DNA of 64,000 nt from CAIKMD01 sp036501365 (GTDB taxonomy: Bacteria > Pseudomonadota > Alphaproteobacteria > ATCC43930 > CGMCC-115725). The notes under the pieces were generated by a model. It was not told the origin of the DNA and made no database searches. It saw nothing but the letters and a program-made list of their open reading frames with translations. Both the position numbers and the translations under genes were made by a program. The stretch spans positions 56,364 to 120,363 of the forward strand of contig DASYAL010000052.1 in the NCBI GenBank assembly GCA_036501365.1, given 5' to 3'. Below are positions 1-8,706 of the stretch, in pieces. Numbering within the stretch: position 1 is the first letter of the stretch; the number at the start of each line of letters is the position of its first letter.

Positions 1-392
1 CTCGGATCGTCGATGCATTGCCAGTGCGGCAAGAGATTGTCGTCGCGCAGGGCGGGATTGCCCATCCACAGCCAGACGAAATTCCATTTCTCGATGGCGG
101 GATAATTCTTCACTTTCGCGCCGGGCGGGATTTCCTTCTGCCCGGGGATCTCGACGCACTGCCCTTGGCGGTCGAATTTCAGCCCGTGATAGCCGCAGCG
201 GATGTCGTCGCCTTCGCGCTGGCCCATCGAGAGCGGCAGGTTGCGGTGGCAGCAGCGATCCTCGAGCGCAATCGCCTCGCCCTGCTCGCTGCGATAGAGC
301 ATCACCGGCTCGCCCAGGAGGGTGCGCGCCAGCGGCGTCTCGCCGACCTCGCGCGAATAGGCCGCGATGTACCAACAATTACGCAGAAACAT
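1..392 (-). CDS. Rieske [2Fe-2S] oxygenase, VanA-like (3' end cut by window edge)
   Basis: The first 130 codons of a Rieske non-heme iron oxygenase are present; the rest lies beyond the left edge. Reading from ATG at 392, the N-terminus is MFLRNCWYIAAYSREVGETP, the usual opening of vanillate O-demethylase oxygenase-like proteins. The Rieske cluster ligands are visible as C47-x-H49 and C66-x-x-H69, the CxH...CxxH pattern. Family members hydroxylate or O-demethylate aromatic substrates in the cytoplasm using electrons from a partner reductase, which is not in this window. It is divergent from the glycosyltransferase at 585. The Rieske domain is certain; the vanillate substrate is only an analogy, because the catalytic iron domain is missing. 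Confidence 0.85.
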   Translation of the reverse strand, partial: MFLRNCWYIAAYSREVGETPLARTLLGEPVMLYRSEQGEAIALEDRCCHRNLPLSMGQREGDDIRCGYHGLKFDRQGQCVEIPGQKEIPPGAKVKNYPAIEKWNFVWLWMGNPALRDDNLLPHWQCIDDP

Positions 393-584
393 GATCCCCT
401 CCCCGGCCGCGCCCCGCGCCGGCGTCGCGACAGCGGCCGCCGCCGCCATAAAGGCTGTCAAATCTGTCCGGTGCATGGCGAATTATATGGAGGCCGGGAG
501 CTTTCGCCAATGATTGATCGCGCTGCCGCCTGCGGCCATTCGCCGTTTCGGCAGGCGACGAATCGTGCTAAACCGCCCTCACTC

Positions 585-1349
585 ATGGAACTTTCGGTCA
601 TCATCCCCGCGCGCAACGAAGCGCCGAACATCGCACCGCTGGTTGCGGAGATCCGCGCCGCGCTCGACGGCGCGGTCGACTATGAAATCATTTATGTCGA
701 TGACGGCAGCGGCGACGACACCGCCGAGACGATCCGCGCGACGATGCGCGCGGGCGCGCCGGTGCGGCTGCTGCGGCATGAGAGAAGCTGCGGCCAGAGC
801 GCCGCGGTCCGGAACGGCATCCTCGCGGCGCGGACGCCTTGGATCGCGACGCTCGATGCCGACGGCCAGAACGATCCCGCCGACATCCGGAAATTATGGG
901 AGCTCGCGCGCGCCGCGCCCAACGCCAGCAGCCTGCTGCTCGCGGGCTATCGCCAAAAGCGCCGCGACACGGCGATAAAACGCTTCTCCTCGCGCATCGC
1001 CAATGCGGTGCGCGGCGGAATGCTCAAGGACAAGACGCCGGACACCGGCTGCGGCCTCAAGCTGCTGCGGCGCGACCTCTATCTCGCCTTGCCGTTCTTC
1101 GATCACAACCACCGCTTCCTGCCGGCGCTGGTGCTGCGCGAAGGCGGCACCGTGCAATCGGTTGCGGTCAATCATCGCCCGCGGCAGCGCGGCAAATCCA
1201 ATTACGGCACGCTCGACCGCCTCTGGGTCGGCATCGTCGATCTCTTCGGCGTGATGTGGCTGCAGCGCCGCGGCAAAATGCCGGTGCTGCTTGCTGAAGA
1301 GCCGGCGAGCGAGTCAGTATCGCGGCGCAGCACGAGCGTCCGGGCATGA
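585..1349 (+). CDS. Family 2 glycosyltransferase, dolichol-phosphate-mannose-synthase-like
   Basis: A 254-residue GT-A fold glycosyltransferase. It starts MELSVIIPARNEAPNIAPLV, has the nucleotide-binding segment YVDDGS at about residues 37-42 and the metal-binding DxD as D91-A-D93 in LDADGQNDP. Such enzymes move a sugar from a nucleotide donor to a polyprenyl phosphate or lipid acceptor at the cytoplasmic membrane face; no membrane segment is seen here. The reading frame is open much further upstream, and an in-frame ATG at 510 has a better ribosome site (GGGAG), but the residues before 585 do not look like family sequence, so 585 was chosen. The stop overlaps the start of the TVP38-like gene by 4 bp (ATGA), suggesting translational coupling. 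Confidence 0.85.
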   Translation: MELSVIIPARNEAPNIAPLVAEIRAALDGAVDYEIIYVDDGSGDDTAETIRATMRAGAPVRLLRHERSCGQSAAVRNGILAARTPWIATLDADGQNDPADIRKLWELARAAPNASSLLLAGYRQKRRDTAIKRFSSRIANAVRGGMLKDKTPDTGCGLKLLRRDLYLALPFFDHNHRFLPALVLREGGTVQSVAVNHRPRQRGKSNYGTLDRLWVGIVDLFGVMWLQRRGKMPVLLAEEPASESVSRRSTSVRA

Positions 1350-2014
1350 CCCTCTCCGCCGACCGCGCGCCGCTGTCGCGCCTGCGCTTCGCCGGCCGCC
1401 TCATGGTACTGGCGCTGATCGTTGCCGGCATGGTCGCGGTGTGGCTCAAGCGCGCCGCGCTCGATCCGATCGCGCTGACGGCGGCGATCGCGCACTATCC
1501 GGCGGCGCCGCTGGTGTTCCTGCTCGTGCACATCGTCGCCAGCCTGCTCTTCGTGCCGCGCACCATGCTCGGCCTCGTCGCGGGATTGGTCTTCGGCTTC
1601 TGGTGGGGGCTTGTCTGGGCGGCAACCGGCAGCGTGCTCGGCGCGATCGCCGGCTTCCTCATCGCGCGCTACGTCAACAACGGCATGATCGATCTCGAGA
1701 GCCTGCCGCGGCTCGGATCGATGCTGCAGCGCGCCGAGGCCGGCGGCTGGCGCGCGGTGACGATGCTGCGGCTGATCCCGGTGATCCCGCACAGCTTCAC
1801 CAATTACGCGCTCGGCCTGACGCGGCTCTCGCTCGGCGGCTACGCGCTCGGCTCGCTGCTCGGTCAATTGCCGATGACCGTCGCCTATGTGAGCTTCGGC
1901 GCGGCGGGCGGGCATGCCGCCGCCGGCGACCATCATTGGCTCTTGCCGGCGCTGGTGGGCGCGATGGCGCTCGCCGCCTCTATTCTGCTGCCGCGCTGGC
2001 GGAAAGTTCGCTGA
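1346..2014 (+). CDS. TVP38/TMEM64 (DedA-superfamily) membrane protein
   Basis: A 222-residue inner-membrane protein with several hydrophobic segments: about residues 15-35, 53-75, 78-110 and near the C-terminus. The central part carries features of the TVP38/TMEM64 (SNARE-associated) family, including FVPRTMLGLVAGLVFGFWWG and the re-entrant-helix region with RLIPVIPHSFTNYALGLTRL. The family is linked to lipid or polyprenyl-phosphate handling and membrane homeostasis; the exact cargo here is unknown. It is coupled to the glycosyltransferase by an ATGA overlap, so a joint role in lipid-linked sugar metabolism is an inference. Its last 35 bp overlap the 3' end of glcF, read in the opposite direction. 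Confidence 0.85.
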   Translation: MTLSADRAPLSRLRFAGRLMVLALIVAGMVAVWLKRAALDPIALTAAIAHYPAAPLVFLLVHIVASLLFVPRTMLGLVAGLVFGFWWGLVWAATGSVLGAIAGFLIARYVNNGMIDLESLPRLGSMLQRAEAGGWRAVTMLRLIPVIPHSFTNYALGLTRLSLGGYALGSLLGQLPMTVAYVSFGAAGGHAAAGDHHWLLPALVGAMALAASILLPRWRKVR

Positions 2015-3287
2015 GCGCTTCCGGCGGGGGCCCACCCGTCGCCCAATCTAAAAGCTCGGCGATATGCAGCACCGGATATTCGCCGCCCGATGCGATCTGC
2101 GTCAGGCAGCCGATATTGCCGGTCGCGACCGCGTCGGGCGCGGTCGCGGCGATGTTCGCGAGCTTGCGCGCGCGCAGCGCCGAGGACAGCGCCGGCTGCA
2201 GCATGTTGTAAGTGCCGGCCGAGCCGCAGCAGATATGGCCTTCGGGAATCTCGAGCACGGTGAAGCCGGCCGCGGCCAGCAGCGTCTGGGGCTCGGTGAG
2301 GATATGCTGACCGTGCTGCAGCGAGCAGGCGGCATGATAGGCGACGCGCAGCGGCACGGGTGACTTCGGCGCCATCAAGCCGATGCCGGCGAGGAATTCC
2401 GCGAGGTCGCGCGCCAGCGCCGAGACCCGCGCCGCTTTCGCCGCGTACGCCGGATCGTCGCGGAAGAGATAGCCGTATTCCTTTACCGTCGCGCCGCAGC
2501 CCGAGACGTTGCTGACGATCGCGTCGATGCCGCGCGCGTCGCCCTCGCGCGCGAAGCTGTCGATCGCCGCTTTCATCATGGCGCTCGCATCGCGGCCCAT
2601 ATGATGCGTGAGCGAGCCGCAACAGGCCTGGCCCTCGACGAGCGCCACCTCGCAGCCATGGCGCGTCAGCAGCCGGATCGTCGCCTCGTCGATCCGCGGC
2701 GCCAGCACTTCTTGCGCGCAGACGCGCAGCAAGGCGACGCGATATTTGCGGATGCCCGTGGCGGGAAAGACCTGCGCCTTGAGCAGCGGCGACGGCGACG
2801 GCGGCAGTGCTGGCGCCAGCGCCAGCATCGCCGCGAGCCGCGGCGGCAGGATGCCGCGCAGCGGCCGGGCGATCGCGGCGCCGAACAGCGCCACGCGGAA
2901 CAGCGCCGGCCGCGGCAGCACCGCCGCGAGGAAGCTACGCAGCGCGCGATCCATGAACGGGCGCCGGTACTGCTCTTCGATCCGATGCCGCGCCTGATCG
3001 ACGAGATGGCCGTAATGCACGCCCGAAGGACAAGTCGTCATGCAGGCATAACAGGAAAGGCAGCGATCGATATGCTTGACGACGCGCGCGTTCGGCGCCC
3101 GGTCGTGCTCCAGCATGTCCTTGATGAGATAGATGCGGCCGCGCGGCCCGTCGAGCTCGTCGCCCAATTCGAGATAGGTCGGACAGGTCGCGTTGCAGAA
3201 GCCGCAATGCACGCAGGCGCGCAGGATCTTGTCGGCTTCCTGCGTGTCGGAATCCGCGAGCTGCGCGAGGGAAAAATTCGTTTGCAT
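1980..3287 (-). CDS. glcF: Glycolate oxidase iron-sulfur subunit GlcF
   Basis: The 435-residue iron-sulfur subunit of membrane-associated glycolate dehydrogenase, which oxidises glycolate to glyoxylate. Two 4Fe-4S ferredoxin motifs are seen: C25-x2-C28-x2-C31-x3-C35 (CVHCGFCNATCP) and C76-x2-C79-x2-C82-x3-C86 (CLSCYACMTTCP). Two CCG-type cysteine-rich motifs follow (ACCGSLTHHMG and ICCGSAGTYNML), as in GlcF, LldE and heterodisulfide reductase relatives. Length matches the family. It is the third gene of glcD-glcE-glcF on the minus strand, separated from glcE by a 106-bp gap that holds a palindromic repeat. Its 3' end overlaps the convergent TVP38-like gene by 35 bp. Confidence 0.95.
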   Translation of the reverse strand: MQTNFSLAQLADSDTQEADKILRACVHCGFCNATCPTYLELGDELDGPRGRIYLIKDMLEHDRAPNARVVKHIDRCLSCYACMTTCPSGVHYGHLVDQARHRIEEQYRRPFMDRALRSFLAAVLPRPALFRVALFGAAIARPLRGILPPRLAAMLALAPALPPSPSPLLKAQVFPATGIRKYRVALLRVCAQEVLAPRIDEATIRLLTRHGCEVALVEGQACCGSLTHHMGRDASAMMKAAIDSFAREGDARGIDAIVSNVSGCGATVKEYGYLFRDDPAYAAKAARVSALARDLAEFLAGIGLMAPKSPVPLRVAYHAACSLQHGQHILTEPQTLLAAAGFTVLEIPEGHICCGSAGTYNMLQPALSSALRARKLANIAATAPDAVATGNIGCLTQIASGGEYPVLHIAELLDWATGGPPPEALSELSASAAAE

Positions 3288-3319
3288 CGTTTAGACGAAG
3301 AGTGCCGCAACTTCCAACG

Positions 3320-3385
3320 CGTCACCCCCGCGAAAGCGAGGGTCCAGAAGCATCAGACTGGATTCCCGCTTACGCGGGAATGACG
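3320..3385. repeat. Palindromic intergenic repeat between glcE and glcF
   Basis: Two imperfect 28-bp arms in inverted orientation, 3320-3347 and 3358-3385, flank a 10-bp centre. The right arm is itself nearly palindromic (TTCCCGCTTACGCGGGAA). This has the form of a REP-like or intergenic palindromic unit. It fills most of the gap inside the glc operon and could form a strong hairpin in the transcript, which may affect glcF expression or mRNA stability. Confidence 0.75.
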
Positions 3386-3393
3386 AAACATGC

Positions 3394-4581
3394 CTAAACA
3401 TCAGCGTACATCCGGCCGCGATTGAAGAGGCGCTTCGGATCGAAGCTTTCCTTGATGCGCACCGACAGCGCCGCGACCTCGCGCGGTTGCGGCTGGAATA
3501 CCGGCACCGCGGCGCGTAGCGCGTCAGCGGCGCGGATGAGGGTCGCGTGGCCATCGCCGAGCGCGGCGCGGATCGCGGCCGCGCCGCCATCCTCCGCGCG
3601 CGCGACGGCGAGCCAGACGAGGCCGCCGCCCCAATCGAGAAACCAGCGCAGATCGAGCGCTTTCTGCAACGTGACCAGCAGTGCCGGCGCCGCGCTCGGT
3701 GCGATCGAGGCGCGCCACACCGCGCGCCCGGCATCCGCTGCAAAAGGCGCGGCATCGCGGATCTCACGCCACAGCGCGAGCGAGGCGGCGTCGCTCAGAA
3801 TCTCGGCGTCGCCGAAAGAGGCGAGCTCGCGGCGCAGCGCGGTCGCTCGCGCCTCGACCGACGGCACCGGGCCTTCGACACGGGCGAGCGTCATCGCTTT
3901 GCCGCCCGGCACGACACCCGCCGGCAGATGCGCCGCGCCGGTCAGCTCATGCGACGAATTGAGCGCTTGCGTCATCGCCGCGACGGCGTGCATCGCCTCA
4001 AGGCCGAAGAGCACCACCGTGCGGGTCGCCTCGGGCCGCGGCAGCACCTTGACGCTGACTTCGGTGAGCGCCGCGAGCGTGCCGTAAGAGCCCGCCATCA
4101 ATTTGCAGAGGTCATAGCCGGTGACGTTCTTGACGACACGGCCGCCGGCCTTGAACGCCTCGCCGCGGCCGCTCACCGCTTTGAGGCCGAGGAAATGATC
4201 GCGTGCCGCGCCCTGGCGGATGCGCCGCGGCCCGGCGAGGTTGCAGGCGAGCGCGCCGCCCAGCGTCGGCGCCTGGTCCCGCGTGCCGTAAAGCGCGCGC
4301 CAGTCGCCCGGCTCGAAAGCGAGCATCTGCCGCGCGCCGTCGAGCGCCGCCTCGATCTCCGCAAGCGGCGTCGCCGCGCCTGCGGTCAGCACCAGCTCGG
4401 CCGGCTCGTAATCGCGGATGCCCGAGAACGCACCGAGATCCAGTACATGCGGCATCTGCAGCGGCCGTCCCAGGCCGCGCTTGCTGCCGCCGGCGATCAG
4501 CTCCAGCGGCTCCTCGGCGGCAACCGCCTGCTGGACGACGGCGACGAGATCGCTTTCGTCCGAAGGGCGGAAGTGAGTCAT
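3394..4581 (-). CDS. glcE: Glycolate oxidase FAD-binding subunit GlcE
   Basis: The 395-residue second FAD-binding subunit of glycolate oxidase. It has the PCMH-type FAD-binding signature in reduced form (LELIAGGSKRGLGRP near residue 37, then LVLTAGAATPLAEIEAAL) and the conserved stretch VVKNVTGYDLCKLMAGSYG near residue 150. It is shorter than GlcD and lacks its C-terminal linker oxidase half, as expected for GlcE. It lies between glcD and glcF on the minus strand, and the three products normally form one complex feeding electrons to the respiratory chain. Its distance from glcD (145 bp) is unusually large because a repeat sits in the gap. Confidence 0.93.
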   Translation of the reverse strand: MTHFRPSDESDLVAVVQQAVAAEEPLELIAGGSKRGLGRPLQMPHVLDLGAFSGIRDYEPAELVLTAGAATPLAEIEAALDGARQMLAFEPGDWRALYGTRDQAPTLGGALACNLAGPRRIRQGAARDHFLGLKAVSGRGEAFKAGGRVVKNVTGYDLCKLMAGSYGTLAALTEVSVKVLPRPEATRTVVLFGLEAMHAVAAMTQALNSSHELTGAAHLPAGVVPGGKAMTLARVEGPVPSVEARATALRRELASFGDAEILSDAASLALWREIRDAAPFAADAGRAVWRASIAPSAAPALLVTLQKALDLRWFLDWGGGLVWLAVARAEDGGAAAIRAALGDGHATLIRAADALRAAVPVFQPQPREVAALSVRIKESFDPKRLFNRGRMYADV

Positions 4582-4603
4582 GCGGCGAAATTCTTCGCCA
4601 GCC

Positions 4604-4700
4604 GTCCCCCCACCCTAGCCCTCTCCCTCAAGGGGGGAGGGAATTGAGATGCCGCACTCTCTTCTCCCTCCCCCTTGAAGGGGGAGAGTTGGGGAGGAGG
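4604..4700. repeat. C/G-tract inverted repeat between glcD and glcE
   Basis: Two copies of a CCCTCTCCCTCAAGGGGG-type unit lie head to head, about 4604-4642 and 4662-4700. Each is internally palindromic, with CCCT tracts facing GGGG tracts. This is the pattern of a dispersed intergenic repeat, unrelated to the repeat between glcE and glcF. No open frame of note lies in it. Confidence 0.7.
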
Positions 4701-4726
4701 AGGCTGTTTCGAAAGTTGCGATCTCA

Positions 4727-6214
4727 CTACAGCCGCTCGATGCCGGGATGCGGGAGCTCGCCACGATGGACATGGAGATGGCCGAGCTCGGCGCAGCGAT
4801 GCAGCTCCGGGAATTGCTTGCCCGGGTTGAGCAACCCATCGGGATCGAAGGCGCATTTGACGCGCAGCTGCTGCTCGAGATCGGCGGCACCGAACATCGT
4901 GCCCATGAGGTCGCGCTTCTCGACGCCGACACCATGCTCGCCGGTCAACACGCCGCCAACCTCGACGCAATAGCGCAGGATGTCGGCGCCGCAGGCCTCG
5001 GCGGCTTCGAGCTCGCCCGGCTTGTTGGCGTCGTAGAGGATCAGCGGATGGAGATTGCCGTCGCCGGCATGAAAGACGTTGGCGACGCGCAAGCCATGCT
5101 GCGCGGCGAGCGCGCTCATCCGCGTCAGCACGTCGGGCAGGCGCTTGCGCGGGATCGTCGGATCGACGCAGTAGTAGTCGGGCGAAATCCGCCCCACCGC
5201 CGGAAACGCCGCCTTGCGCCCGGCCCAGAAGATCAGCCGCTCCGCCTCATTGTTTGATATGCGGAGCGAAACCGCTCCGCAGTCGCGCGCAATTTCCTCG
5301 ACGCGCGCGATCAGGTGGTCGACTTCGGCCGGCGGCCCGTCGAGCTCGACGATCAGCAGCGCTTCGACATCCAAAGGATAGCCGGCATGGACGAAAGCCT
5401 CGACCGCGTGGATCGCCGGCTTATCCATCATCTCCATGCCGCCCGGGATGATGCCGGCGGCGATGATCGCGGCAACGCAAGCGCCGGCGCTCTCATTCGA
5501 GGGGAAGCCGATCAACACGGCGCGCGCCGCCTCCGGCTTCTTCAGGATGCGCACCGTCACTTCGGTGACGACGCCGAGCAAGCCTTCCGAGCCGATCATC
5601 AGCCCCAAGAGATCATAGCCCTCGGCATCGAGATGCTTGCCGCCGAGGCGCAGCACCTCGCCGCTCATCAGCACCAGCTCGATGCCGAGCACGTTGTTGG
5701 TGGTGAGGCCGTATTTGAGGCAATGCACCCCGCCCGAATTCTCGGCGACATTGCCGCCGATGGTGCAGGCGATCTGGCTCGACGGATCGGGCGCGTAATA
5801 GAAGCCGGCGCCCTGCACCGCCTGGGTGATGCCGAGATTGGTGACGCCCGGCTGCACCACGGCGCAGCGATTGGCGTAATCGATCTCCAAGACGCGATTG
5901 AATTTGCCCAGGCCAAGAACGATACCGTCGGCGAGCGGCAACGCGCCGCCCGAGAGCGAGGTGCCGGCACCGCGCGGCACGACCTTGATCCCCTCGGCTT
6001 GGCAGTAGCGGAGGATGCGCGCGACTTCTTCCGTCGACGACGGAAGGACGACGAGCAGCGGCAATTGGCGATAGGCGGTCAGCCCATCGGTTTCGTAAGC
6101 GCGGCGCTCTTCCTCGGGCAGGATGACGGCCTCGGCGACGACGATACGCCGGAGCGCAGCGGCGATCTCGGCGCGGCGGGCGATGATGGCTTGATCGGGC
6201 GGAGGCATCAGCAT
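4727..6214 (-). CDS. glcD: Glycolate oxidase catalytic FAD subunit GlcD
   Basis: The 495-residue catalytic flavoprotein of glycolate oxidase, D-2-hydroxyacid dehydrogenase family. The FAD-binding PCMH domain holds VVPRGAGTSLSGGALPLADG near residue 80 and GGNVAENSGGVHCLKYG near 150; the C-terminal oxidase domain ends with VGGVLTGEHGVGVEKRDLM. The start at 6214 is supported by AGGAGGTG a few bases upstream. It is the first glc gene and begins only 40 bp after the rpmJ stop, so some read-through from rpmJ is possible. No GlcC-like regulator is in the window. It supplies glyoxylate for central metabolism together with GlcE and GlcF. Confidence 0.95.
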   Translation of the reverse strand: MLMPPPDQAIIARRAEIAAALRRIVVAEAVILPEEERRAYETDGLTAYRQLPLLVVLPSSTEEVARILRYCQAEGIKVVPRGAGTSLSGGALPLADGIVLGLGKFNRVLEIDYANRCAVVQPGVTNLGITQAVQGAGFYYAPDPSSQIACTIGGNVAENSGGVHCLKYGLTTNNVLGIELVLMSGEVLRLGGKHLDAEGYDLLGLMIGSEGLLGVVTEVTVRILKKPEAARAVLIGFPSNESAGACVAAIIAAGIIPGGMEMMDKPAIHAVEAFVHAGYPLDVEALLIVELDGPPAEVDHLIARVEEIARDCGAVSLRISNNEAERLIFWAGRKAAFPAVGRISPDYYCVDPTIPRKRLPDVLTRMSALAAQHGLRVANVFHAGDGNLHPLILYDANKPGELEAAEACGADILRYCVEVGGVLTGEHGVGVEKRDLMGTMFGAADLEQQLRVKCAFDPDGLLNPGKQFPELHRCAELGHLHVHRGELPHPGIERL

Positions 6215-6254
6215 CGATCACCTCCTGCCGCGCCGGCGCGCGGCGGCGCCGCGC

Positions 6255-6380
6255 TCAGCCCTGGCGGGCCTTGAACCGCGGGTTGGTCTTGTTGATGACG
6301 TAGGTGCGGCCTTTGCGCCGCACGATCTTGCAGTTCTTGTCGCGCTTTTTCAGCGTTTTCAATGAGTTGGAAATTTTCAT
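6255..6380 (-). CDS. rpmJ: 50S ribosomal protein L36, zinc-independent form
   Basis: A 41-residue gene beginning MKISNSLKTLKKRDKNCKIV and ending NKTNPRFKARQG. This is ribosomal protein L36 of the large subunit. Only one cysteine is present, so the four-ligand zinc ribbon of the zinc-binding form is missing; this is the C-minus type common in alphaproteobacteria. ATG at 6380 is preceded by AAGG eight bases upstream. It lies alone, 40 bp before glcD on the same strand, and not in a ribosomal protein operon, which is usual for this form. Confidence 0.97.
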   Translation of the reverse strand: MKISNSLKTLKKRDKNCKIVRRKGRTYVINKTNPRFKARQG

Positions 6381-6549
6381 GATCTGACCTTCGAAGCCGC
6401 GAGACCATAGGGAAGAGGCCCGGCACTGTCAACGGGAAGCGGCGCGGCGGTAGGATGCGGCCATGCGTTTCGCGCTCGTTTCCTCGCCGCGCGGCGTCAC
6501 GTGCAGCTTCCGCCTGACGAGCCGCGCGCTCTAGTCGCGCGCCGCTGCG

Positions 6550-7527
6550 CTACGGCTTCGGCACATAGGCCTCGGTGTAGAGCTTGGCCATGTCCGGCGG
6601 CGTGTCGGTGAGCTTCAGATCGGTGAAGGCCTGCTTCAGCGTCGTGATCCCTTCCGCGTCGAACTTGCAGGTCTTGGTGTACATGCTGAGCGTCAGATCG
6701 TAGTCCTTCGCCTCGACCGCCTCAGAATAGCCGGTGAGCTTGGCTTTGATCTTCACCGTCTCTTCCCTGTGCGAGCGCATATAGTCGAGCGTCTCGAGCC
6801 AAGCGGCGAGGAAGGCGCGGATCGCAGCGGGATCGCTGGCGACGAGCTTGTTCGAGGCGAAGAGCGTGCCGGAGACGGCGCTGCCCTGGAATTCGGTGAC
6901 CGGAATCAGCAGCCGGCCGGCCCCCTTTTCCGCCATGCTGTAGAACAGCGCCGCTTCGCCGACATCGCCGTCGATCTGATGGGCGCGGAAGCCGGCGATG
7001 ATGCCGGCTGCGGCGTTGCCGATCGCGACGCGGGTCATGCCCTCGGGACCCCAGCTTTGCTTGATCGAGAGCTGCTTGGCGAGCCAGTCGGTGAGCGAGC
7101 CCGGGCTCGAGACGCCCATGATCTTGCCCTTGAGGTCCTTGGCCGACTTGGCCGGAGAATCCTCCGGCACGCCGACGCCGAGGAACGGAAAGGTCGAAGC
7201 GGATTCGCACACCGCGATCATCGGATCGCCTTTCGCGATAAAGGCCATCTCGGTGCCGGCGCCATCGCCGATGTCGATCGCGCCCGCGGCCATGGCCTGA
7301 GCCATTTTCGCGCCGCCGGTGAAGTCGACGATCTTCACATCGAGGCCGTGCTTTTTGAAGATGCCGGCGTCGTAGCCGATGTTCACCGGGATGATCGGAT
7401 CGGCGTTGGCCGAGGCCTTGCCGACGGTCAGCGTCGTGTCGGCCTGCGCGACCGACCCGCACGCGAACGCGGCGAGGGCGAGCGCCGCGGCCGCAAAACT
7501 CCCTGCGCGGAATGCGTTCCTGTTCAT
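6550..7527 (-). CDS. ABC transporter substrate-binding protein, NMT1/TauA type
   Basis: A 325-residue periplasmic solute-binding protein. The start at 7527 (MNRNAFRAGSFAAAALALAA) is favoured over an in-frame ATG at 7548 because GGGAGG lies just before it and a normal signal peptide follows, with likely cleavage after AQA near residue 29. The mature part opens DTTLTVGKASANADPIIPVN and contains YDAGIFKKHGLDVKIVDFTG, typical of NMT1/SsuA/TauA binding proteins for sulfonates, nitriles, pyrimidine-like and related organic ligands. No permease or ATPase gene is adjacent, so it is an orphan component. The ligand cannot be assigned. Confidence 0.85.
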   Translation of the reverse strand: MNRNAFRAGSFAAAALALAAFACGSVAQADTTLTVGKASANADPIIPVNIGYDAGIFKKHGLDVKIVDFTGGAKMAQAMAAGAIDIGDGAGTEMAFIAKGDPMIAVCESASTFPFLGVGVPEDSPAKSAKDLKGKIMGVSSPGSLTDWLAKQLSIKQSWGPEGMTRVAIGNAAAGIIAGFRAHQIDGDVGEAALFYSMAEKGAGRLLIPVTEFQGSAVSGTLFASNKLVASDPAAIRAFLAAWLETLDYMRSHREETVKIKAKLTGYSEAVEAKDYDLTLSMYTKTCKFDAEGITTLKQAFTDLKLTDTPPDMAKLYTEAYVPKP

Positions 7528-7663
7528 GTTTTCCTCCCTTGCCGGCATTCTTCAGCCGGGCGCTTGGCGGGCGGCTTTTTATGGCATCGTCACTCGCCCA
7601 CCGATCGGTGCCGATCCTATCATGGATTTTGGCGGCGCTCGACAGGCTTCGGCGCGGCCTGTC

Positions 7664-8587
7664 TCAGCGCGACGAAGACCGCGCGACCGCTTCCAGGCGA
7701 TAGTATTTGAGGGCTCCCGATTCGAGCGCAGCGACCGTGCGGCGGCAGGCTTCCGCTTCCGCGAGCACGGCGTCGATCTGCGCTGCCGGCCGGCCGCTGA
7801 TGTCGCCGGTGCGCAGGTAGCGCACCCAGCCCGCGATCAATTGCCGGCGATAGAGCGCGCTGATGTCCTCGGCGCGGCTGAGCGCGAAGCCGAGGCTCTT
7901 GAAGCAATCGGCGTATTGCGACGCGGTCCAGAGCGCGACCGGCCGCGCCAAGCCGGCGCGCCAGGCGCCGAGCTCGTCGCGCTCGCCGGCGGCGCGGTCG
8001 AGCACGAAATCGGTCAGCACGATCGGCCCCGCGCGGAGCGATTGGGCGACGACGCGCAGGAAACGCTCTTTCTCGGCGACGGCATAGCTTGCCTCGCGGC
8101 CGAGCGCCCCGTCGAACTGCGCCTCGTCGAGCTCGAGTGTCTCGGGGTTGCACGGCTTGATCTGCACGAGATGGCCGGCGCCGAGCGCGGCGGAAACGGC
8201 ATTGGCCTGCTGCGCCATGGCATGATCGCCTTCGAGACCCGTGACGCGGCTGTGCAAGGCCTGCGCGATCGTGCGCGCCGGCCCGCCGAGGCCGGCGGCG
8301 AGATCGAGCAGCGCGGAAGACGCGGTGAGCCGGAGCGGCGCTACCAACTCCAGCAGCCAGGCTGCATCGCCCGGGATGATGTAGCCGCGGCCGTAAAGCC
8401 GCTGGCGTATCGCCAACGGATCGAGCGCCGCCTCGGCTTCGGCGACGCCATCGCCCGCCGCCGCGGCAGTCGGGCGATAGAGGGCGGCGCGCAGCCGCTC
8501 GAAGAAGCGCGCGTGGCGCGACACCCGCGGCGAAGCGACCGACGGCAGCGCCGCGGAAAGCGCGCGCCGCAGCGGCGGTACAGTCAA
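7664..8587 (-). CDS. SAM-dependent methyltransferase-like protein (start uncertain)
   Basis: The protein has a class I methyltransferase core: motif I SALLDLAAGLGGPARTIA, followed by VTGLEGDHAMAQQANAV (motif II region) and a later FDGALGREASYAVAEKERF segment. It probably methylates a small molecule in the cytoplasm; the substrate is unknown. The frame stays open upstream into the aminotransferase gene without an ATG. TTG at 8587 is given here, and GTG at 8524 is an alternative; neither has a clear ribosome site. It follows the aminotransferase on the same strand, so co-transcription is likely. Confidence 0.7.
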   Translation of the reverse strand: MTVPPLRRALSAALPSVASPRVSRHARFFERLRAALYRPTAAAAGDGVAEAEAALDPLAIRQRLYGRGYIIPGDAAWLLELVAPLRLTASSALLDLAAGLGGPARTIAQALHSRVTGLEGDHAMAQQANAVSAALGAGHLVQIKPCNPETLELDEAQFDGALGREASYAVAEKERFLRVVAQSLRAGPIVLTDFVLDRAAGERDELGAWRAGLARPVALWTASQYADCFKSLGFALSRAEDISALYRRQLIAGWVRYLRTGDISGRPAAQIDAVLAEAEACRRTVAALESGALKYYRLEAVARSSSR

Positions 8588-8706
8588 CGGGGAATCTGCC
8601 GACGCGCCTTGGCGCGACGGCAGCCATTTGACCTCGACGCGGTCCAGCGGTCCCGCCTCGCCCGTCCCGTCAAAGTGATCGGCGCGCGGCGTGGCGGCCC
8701 CCGGAC

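Noticed and set aside
6463..6534. A 23-codon plus-strand frame (MRFALVSSPRGVTCSFRLTS)
   Set aside because: It has no ribosome site and no recognisable similarity, and it lies in the short gap between rpmJ and a convergent-side gene end; most likely chance.
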